A stretch of 64,000 nucleotides of DNA, from positions 2,287,605-2,351,604 of the forward strand of contig NZ_CP007597.1 of the NCBI RefSeq assembly GCF_000661955.1. Reading direction: 5' to 3'. The stretch is from Stenotrophomonas rhizophila (GTDB lineage: Bacteria; Pseudomonadota; Gammaproteobacteria; Xanthomonadales; Xanthomonadaceae). Numbering within the stretch: position 1 is the first letter of the stretch; each line of letters starts with the position of its first letter. The position numbers and the translations under genes were made by a program. The notes beneath the pieces were generated by a model. It did no database searches, was not told the origin of the DNA, and worked only from the letters and a program-made list of their open reading frames with translations. Below, in pieces: positions 59,369-64,000 of the stretch.

Positions 59369-60729
59369 CACTGCCCGCCCTTGTCGGCGCGCGCCTGCTC
59401 GCGCGCGGCACGCAGCCGGTCCAGCTTTTCCTTCAGCTTGATTTCCAGTCCCCGCGCGACGGGCTGGTAGTACACGCGCTCACCCAGTGCATCCGGGAAC
59501 CCGGTCTGGTCCAGCGCGATGCCGCCTTCCACGTCGTGGTCGTACTGGTACGCCGCGCCGTAGCCGAGGTTCTTCATCAGCTTGGTCGGCGCGTTGCGCA
59601 GGTGCAGGGGCACCTCTTCGGTGCCGCTGTCGCGGACGTCGGCCTTGGCCTGGTTGAAGGCGGCATAGCCGGCGTTGGACTTGGCGGTGCTGGCCAGGTA
59701 CAGGACCAGCTGGGCGAAGGCCAGTTCACCTTCGGGGCTGCCCAGTCGTTCGTAGATGTCCCAAGCTTCCAGTGCCATCGACTGCGCGCGCGGGTCGGCC
59801 AGGCCGATATCCTCGATCGCCATGCGGGTCAGGCGCCTGGCCAGGTAGGACGGGTCGCAGCCACCATCCAGCATCCGCGTCAGCCAGTACAGCGCGGCGT
59901 CGGGGTTGGAGCTGCGCACGGATTTGTGCAGCGCCGAGATCTGGTCGTAGAACTGCTCGCCGCCCTTGTCGAACCGCCGCGTGCGGTCGGCCAGCACCTG
60001 CTGCAGCATCTCCGGACTGATCCTGCCGCCGTCACCGCCGGCCAGTTCGGCGGCAATTTCGAGCAGGGTCAGTGCGCGGCGCACGTCGCCATCGGCGGCG
60101 GTGGCGATTTCCAGCAGCGACTCGGCCGCCACCTGCACCGGCTCGGCCGCCAGCCCGCGCTCGGCATCGTCCAGCGCGCGCTCCAGCGCCTCCACGATAT
60201 CGGCCGGCGACACCGCTTCAAGCACATGCACACGGCAACGCGACAGCAGCGCCGAGTTCAGTTCGAACGACGGGTTTTCGGTGGTGGCGCCGACGAACAC
60301 GATGGTGCCGCGCTCGATATGCGGCAGGAACGCATCCTGCTGGGCCTTGTTGAAGCGGTGCACCTCGTCCACGAACAGCACCGTGCGACGCCCCTCGGCG
60401 AACCGCTGCGCCGCTTCGGCCAGCACCTGACGCACGTCGGGCAGCCCGGACAGCACGGCCGAGATGGCGCGGAATTCGGCATCGGCGTAATGCGCCAGCA
60501 GCAGCGCCAGGGTGGTTTTGCCGCAGCCCGGCGGCCCCCACAGGATCATCGAGTGCACATGCCCGGACTCGACCGCGCGGCGCAATGCACTACCGGGCGC
60601 GAGCAGGCGCTTCTGCCCCACCATCTCGTCCAGCGTCTGCGGGCGCATCCGCTCGGCGAGCGGACGCATGTTGTCCCGATCCACGGTCAGCAGATCGGGC
60701 CCATTGAATGTCGTTCGATTTCTGGCCAC
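59368..60729 (-). CDS. rarA: replication-associated recombination protein A
   Basis: A 453-residue AAA+ ATPase (MgsA/WRNIP1 family). Walker [13 protein letters not shown], Walker [11 protein letters not shown] and sensor 1 GATTEN are clear. The C-terminal oligomerisation domain (SLGYG...[11 protein letters not shown] region) is intact. RarA acts at stalled replication forks. It sits between lolA and crcB, the arrangement common in gammaproteobacteria. A REP cluster separates it from lolA. Confidence 0.95.
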   Translation of the reverse strand: MARNRTTFNGPDLLTVDRDNMRPLAERMRPQTLDEMVGQKRLLAPGSALRRAVESGHVHSMILWGPPGCGKTTLALLLAHYADAEFRAISAVLSGLPDVRQVLAEAAQRFAEGRRTVLFVDEVHRFNKAQQDAFLPHIERGTIVFVGATTENPSFELNSALLSRCRVHVLEAVSPADIVEALERALDDAERGLAAEPVQVAAESLLEIATAADGDVRRALTLLEIAAELAGGDGGRISPEMLQQVLADRTRRFDKGGEQFYDQISALHKSVRSSNPDAALYWLTRMLDGGCDPSYLARRLTRMAIEDIGLADPRAQSMALEAWDIYERLGSPEGELAFAQLVLYLASTAKSNAGYAAFNQAKADVRDSGTEEVPLHLRNAPTKLMKNLGYGAAYQYDHDVEGGIALDQTGFPDALGERVYYQPVARGLEIKLKEKLDRLRAAREQARADKGGQ

Positions 60730-60798
60730 GCGCCTATTCTACCGTGGCCGGGCGTGCGCCGATCCAACGCATCGGCATATGCCCGTGACCGCAGCCCC

Positions 60799-60916
60799 GT
60801 AGAGCCGGGCTCTGCCCGGCTGCCGTTGATCGTGCGGATGCCCAGCCGGGCAGAGCCCGGCTCTACGTCGCTGCCTTTCGCGCGCGCCCACCAAGCCGGG
60901 CAGAGCCCGGCTCTAC
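60799..60916. repeat. GTAG palindromes between lolA and rarA
   Basis: Three stem-loop units of gtagagccgggctctgcccggc type (one plus, two minus orientation). The last unit's GTAG supplies the lolA stop codon TAG at 60915-60913. Confidence 0.9.
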
Positions 60917-61551
60917 TGGCCGATGACGTCGGTGCCCTTGGGCGGCGCGAAGCTGAAGGTGCCCGCGGCGAAGCCCGGGTTGCGCTTCCAGCCGGTGAAG
61001 GTGATCACGGTGCGCTGGCCAACGGCGTCCACCACTTCCATGCGGGCCAGGCCCTGCGCGTTGAAGCCCAGTGCGGCGTACTGGAAGGCGGTGTCGGTTT
61101 CACGCTTGGGGCTCAGCGCCAGCCACTGCAGGCCGTCGCGGGACGCCGCCTCTTCACTGACGTCGTACTGCTTGTCCAGCAACGCCGGGTTGATCAGCGC
61201 GGTCAGCGGGCTGTTCTGCTCTTCGGCGCCCTGTGCACGCACGGTGGCCTGCTCCAGGTCCGGCTCGTACACCCACACCTTTTTGCCGTCGGCCACGATC
61301 AGCTGTTCGTGCGGCTTGATGTACTCCCAGCGGAACAGGCGCGGCGCCGACAGCGCGACCCGGCCGCTGGTGTTTTCCTTGACCTTGCCCTTGCTGTCGA
61401 ACACCTGCTGGCTGAACTGCCCGTCCAGGCCCTTCAGGCCCTGGGTGAAGCGGTTGAGCTCATCACGGGCACCGGCCCAGGCAGACGCTGAGCCCACACT
61501 GGCCATGACCAGGGTGGCGGCAACCAGGTAGCGACGGAAAGTGGTGTGCAT
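60913..61551 (-). CDS. lolA: outer-membrane lipoprotein carrier protein LolA
   Basis: A 212-residue periplasmic chaperone with a signal peptide ending near residue 24 (SASAWA). The pattern FTQGLKGLDGQFSQQVFDSKGKVKENTSGRVALSAPRLFRWEY is LolA; Arg and hydrophobic cavity residues are in the expected places. LolA carries lipoproteins from LolCDE to LolB. It lies downstream of ftsK, with a DUF3857 gene inserted between. Its stop TAG is part of a REP unit. Confidence 0.95.
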   Translation of the reverse strand: MHTTFRRYLVAATLVMASVGSASAWAGARDELNRFTQGLKGLDGQFSQQVFDSKGKVKENTSGRVALSAPRLFRWEYIKPHEQLIVADGKKVWVYEPDLEQATVRAQGAEEQNSPLTALINPALLDKQYDVSEEAASRDGLQWLALSPKRETDTAFQYAALGFNAQGLARMEVVDAVGQRTVITFTGWKRNPGFAAGTFSFAPPKGTDVIGQ

Positions 61552-61666
61552 GCGAGGTATCCGAACAGATGGGAAGGATGGAGTGCAGTGTGCCCAGCCA
61601 AACCTGAATGGGCGATCAGGCATAGTATGCGCCGCGCGGCTTCGCCCGCCTACCGGCGGCGCAGGG

Positions 61667-63622
61667 TTACGGACTGACCTGGACCGTCTTCAGGTCGCCA
61701 TACACCACCTGGCCGCGGAAACCGCGCCGGACCTGCTGGTAGAGCGCCCGGAAGGCCGGGTAATCCTGCGCTTCGCACAGCGCCTGCGGCCCGCGTACTG
61801 CCCGCTGGTGCAGACGATGGTGAGCGGTGATGACCTGGCCGTCGCGGGTCCAGTCCAGCCGGTACTCACCGGCGGCATTGCGGAACTGCTGGCTGCGCGG
61901 GATGGCCACGATCGGCACGCCGGCCGGGAACTGCAGCCGGTAGGTTTCCTCGCGCAGGCTGTCGGTGCAGTAGAACGGGGTGTCGTTGGTCGGTGCCGAG
62001 GTGGTGGTGTAGATGTCGCGGAACGATTCGCCCCCGGGCGCATCCGGCAGCGGCATGCCACCGACCGCACCGAAATCCACGTAGTCACTGGCATGGAAGT
62101 CATAGCGGTAGTTGAACGGTCGGGTCAGGTCCTGCGGATCCCCCAGCAGGGTCAACGCGCCGCTGCCGTCGAACCCGGACGAGGCCATGATCGACTCCTC
62201 CACCCGGGCGCGGTTCTGTGCGTTGAGGCGGGCAAAGGAACCGCGCATGCCGATCTCGCTGATTTCGCTGGGCTGCTGCACGGTCTGCCCGCTCAGGTTG
62301 CCCGCCGCATCGAAGCGGAAGCCCACCTCCAGCCCGTTGCCGTTGCGCGACGCATCGTTTTCCGGCGTGCGCGCCACGGTGGCCTGGCGGGTCAGCAGTA
62401 CCGGAGCGCCAAGGTCGCCGTCGGGCAACTGGCCAAAGCGGGCGTAGGCGCTGGTGGAGTCCAGGTACAGGTCGAATTCGGGGATGTAGGTGATGGCGTG
62501 ATTGAAACGCCCCAGCAGCGGGATCGCCGGCAGGGTCGGTCCGCCGCCGGCGCCGATCAGCACCGGCGTGCTCTGGATGCCGCGCGCCGCCAGCAGGGCT
62601 TCCAGGATCACCACGTGGTCCTTGCAGTCGCCGTAGTGGTTGTCGAGGATGCTCTGCGCCGGGTTCGGCTCCAGCCCGCCGTTGCCCAGGTACACCGCCA
62701 CGTAGCGGATGTTCTGCGACACCCAGCGATACAGCGCGGCGGCCTGCTCCCGACGGTCGGCGATGCCGGCGGTGAGCTGGTCGGCCAGCGCCTGGATGCC
62801 GGGCGTCACCTTCGCCGCCTCGCCGCCCTTGAGCTGGTAGGCACGGGCCACCTGGGCCCAGTCGCGGTAGGTGCTGGCCATGATGGTCGGGCTGAACTCC
62901 CAGGCGGCCGCCGACCAGTTCTGCGCCTGCATCGGCGTGGGCCGCTGGTACTGCCACTCCCAGTGCGCCCGCCCGTCACGGATGATGGGGGTGTCACTGC
63001 CCTGCACGCCGCGTTGCTGCACGAACATCGGCATGGCGGCAGGCGCCGACAGCGTGACCCGTGCGTCGTCGTACTGGGTGAACACGCTGAAGGTTTCCCA
63101 CAGACCGAAATAGCCCGGGAAGTACGGCGTGTTCTGCGTCCGCCGGGTCTGGTACACCACCCGCGTGCCGGGGGCCAGGTTCGGAAACACCACCACCCGC
63201 ACCTTGCGGTCGGCATACATGGCCGCCGCCGCGCTGGAGTAGCTTTCCTGGGTATAGATGCGATCGGCCGGCACGTCGCGGCGCTGGCCGTCGGCGGTCA
63301 GCGTATAGGCCGCCAGCACGTCCAGCGTCTCCATCTTTTCGCTGTAGCTCAGGCGCACCTGGCTGAACTGCTCGACGGCCGCCTTGGTCTTGAGCAGGAT
63401 CTCGTACTCTTCGGTCTGCACGTTGCCCGCATCGGGGCGCACGGCATAGTCGGCGCGATAGCGCACGAAACTGAAGTTGTTGCTGGCCTGCGCGTCGGCG
63501 CCCTGCTCCGCTGGCGCCGCTGCAGCCGGGGACGCGGCCGGGACTGCCGGCGTCACACCGGCATGCGCGGCGGTCGCCATCAGCGCCAGCCCGCCCACCA
63601 CCCACCAGACCATCGGCTTCAT
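61667..63622 (-). CDS. exported DUF3857/transglutaminase-like protein
   Basis: A 651-residue exported protein starting at 63622 with AGGAAG 6 nt upstream. After the signal peptide (LALMATAAHAG) comes a DUF3857 domain (about 45-250) and a transglutaminase-like papain fold (about 270-400) with catalytic Cys in NHYGDCKDH and His in NHAITYI. The rest is beta-rich. The family is of unknown function, possibly periplasmic protein processing. It sits between ftsK and lolA. Confidence 0.88.
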   Translation of the reverse strand: MKPMVWWVVGGLALMATAAHAGVTPAVPAASPAAAAPAEQGADAQASNNFSFVRYRADYAVRPDAGNVQTEEYEILLKTKAAVEQFSQVRLSYSEKMETLDVLAAYTLTADGQRRDVPADRIYTQESYSSAAAAMYADRKVRVVVFPNLAPGTRVVYQTRRTQNTPYFPGYFGLWETFSVFTQYDDARVTLSAPAAMPMFVQQRGVQGSDTPIIRDGRAHWEWQYQRPTPMQAQNWSAAAWEFSPTIMASTYRDWAQVARAYQLKGGEAAKVTPGIQALADQLTAGIADRREQAAALYRWVSQNIRYVAVYLGNGGLEPNPAQSILDNHYGDCKDHVVILEALLAARGIQSTPVLIGAGGGPTLPAIPLLGRFNHAITYIPEFDLYLDSTSAYARFGQLPDGDLGAPVLLTRQATVARTPENDASRNGNGLEVGFRFDAAGNLSGQTVQQPSEISEIGMRGSFARLNAQNRARVEESIMASSGFDGSGALTLLGDPQDLTRPFNYRYDFHASDYVDFGAVGGMPLPDAPGGESFRDIYTTTSAPTNDTPFYCTDSLREETYRLQFPAGVPIVAIPRSQQFRNAAGEYRLDWTRDGQVITAHHRLHQRAVRGPQALCEAQDYPAFRALYQQVRRGFRGQVVYGDLKTVQVSP

Positions 63623-63721
63623 TGCGCTTCCTTGGGACGAGGGTGCCGGTGACGGAGCCCGGCGGTGACGCAACTGGGCAGAGCGCGGGGATGGAACAGC
63701 CGGACAGAACCCGCGGATGGA

Positions 63722-63746
63722 GCAGCCGGGCAGCGCCCGGCTCTAC
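63722..63746 (-). repeat. GTAG palindrome at the end of ftsK
   Basis: On the minus strand gtagagccgggcgctgcccggctgc is one complete REP unit; two decayed relatives lie at about 63670-63715. The unit's GTAG provides the ftsK stop codon. Confidence 0.85.
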
Positions 63747-64000
63747 TTGGGGGGTGGCGGCGCGAGCACGCTGCGGTCGCCGTTGTGTTCGGGCGGGCTG
63801 ACCACGCCGGCCATTTCCATCGCTTCGATGAGGCGCGCGGCGCGGTTGTAGCCAATCTTGAGCCGGCGCTGCACGCCGGAGATCGAGGCGCGACGGGTTT
63901 CGGTGACGATGCGCAGCGCTTCGTCGTACAGCGGGTCGGACTCATCGCCGGCACTGCTGCTGGCTTCGGGCAGGCCACCGGCCCCCACCACCACGCCGTC
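63743..64000 (-). CDS. ftsK: DNA translocase FtsK, C-terminal gamma domain (cut by window edge)
   Basis: The last 85 codons of a protein running off the right edge. The winged-helix gamma domain of FtsK is recognisable: [55 protein letters not shown]. This domain reads the KOPS sequences and activates XerCD at dif. The Pro-rich tail PPPPK precedes a TAG that is part of a REP unit. Order ftsK-(DUF3857)-lolA-rarA fits the gammaproteobacterial core. Confidence 0.93.
   Translation of the reverse strand, partial: DGVVVGAGGLPEASSSAGDESDPLYDEALRIVTETRRASISGVQRRLKIGYNRAARLIEAMEMAGVVSPPEHNGDRSVLAPPPPK

Overview
High-GC gammaproteobacterial chromosome, most likely Stenotrophomonas or a close Xanthomonadaceae relative. 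The evidence is the GTAG-ended palindromic repeats (the SMAG/REP type described in Stenotrophomonas) at five intergenic sites, the abundant TonB receptors, an XAC2610-like protein, and the ftsK-lolA-rarA-crcB order at the right end. I saw no tRNA or rRNA gene, insertion sequence, prophage or CRISPR array.

Region 1 (1-13.4 kb) reads as a polyhydroxybutyrate/3-hydroxybutyrate utilisation locus. It encodes a PHB-depolymerase-type esterase (cut by the left edge), a GntP permease, a TonB receptor, an alpha/beta hydrolase, a MaoC/PhaJ-like hydratase, a secreted 3-hydroxybutyrate-oligomer hydrolase and an acyl-CoA ligase. In the middle lies a two-component system of the CrbS-CrbR/MxtR-ErdR type, whose histidine kinase carries a fused sodium/solute-symporter domain. 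Perfect palindromes with core CCTAGG occur in both divergent promoter regions, about 32 bp from -10-like sequences, and are candidate binding sites for the LuxR-type regulator.

Region 2 (13.8-22.5 kb) holds a zinc-ribbon short-chain dehydrogenase-like protein and a compact class II lanthipeptide locus: precursor, hairpin, LanM, and no LanT exporter/protease in the window. An XAC2610-like secreted protein, an Fsr-type MFS exporter and a YcxB-like membrane protein follow.

Region 3 (22.5-31.4 kb) has a thioredoxin/host-attachment-type pair, a Phd-zeta toxin-antitoxin pair, a GH92 alpha-mannosidase, an autotransporter, a 37-bp tandem repeat and an MHS-family symporter.

Region 4 (31.7-40.4 kb) has an Aer-like stand-alone PAS protein translationally coupled to a CysJ-like diflavin reductase, facing an FNR-type regulator. 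It continues with an M14 peptidase, a GNAT enzyme, a long perfect inverted repeat, and an EF-G paralogue whose leader contains a terminator, a 14-codon ORF with a strong Shine-Dalgarno and an overlapping hairpin.

Region 5 (40.5-48.8 kb) is an iron/heme uptake island with two candidate Fur boxes: TonB siderophore receptor, REP array, HmuTUV-type ABC transporter, YncE-like propeller and siderophore-esterase-like hydrolase.

Region 6 (48.9-58.9 kb) is mixed: a Q-rich 62-residue protein, TetR/NADPH-quinone reductase pair, DUF805 protein, amidohydrolase, GST/WYL-regulator pair, LysR regulator, and a BvgA/BvgS-like two-component system. Region 7 (58.9-64 kb) is conserved core: crcB, rarA, lolA, a DUF3857-transglutaminase protein and the C-terminus of ftsK. 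GTAG repeats supply the stop codons of ftsK and lolA.
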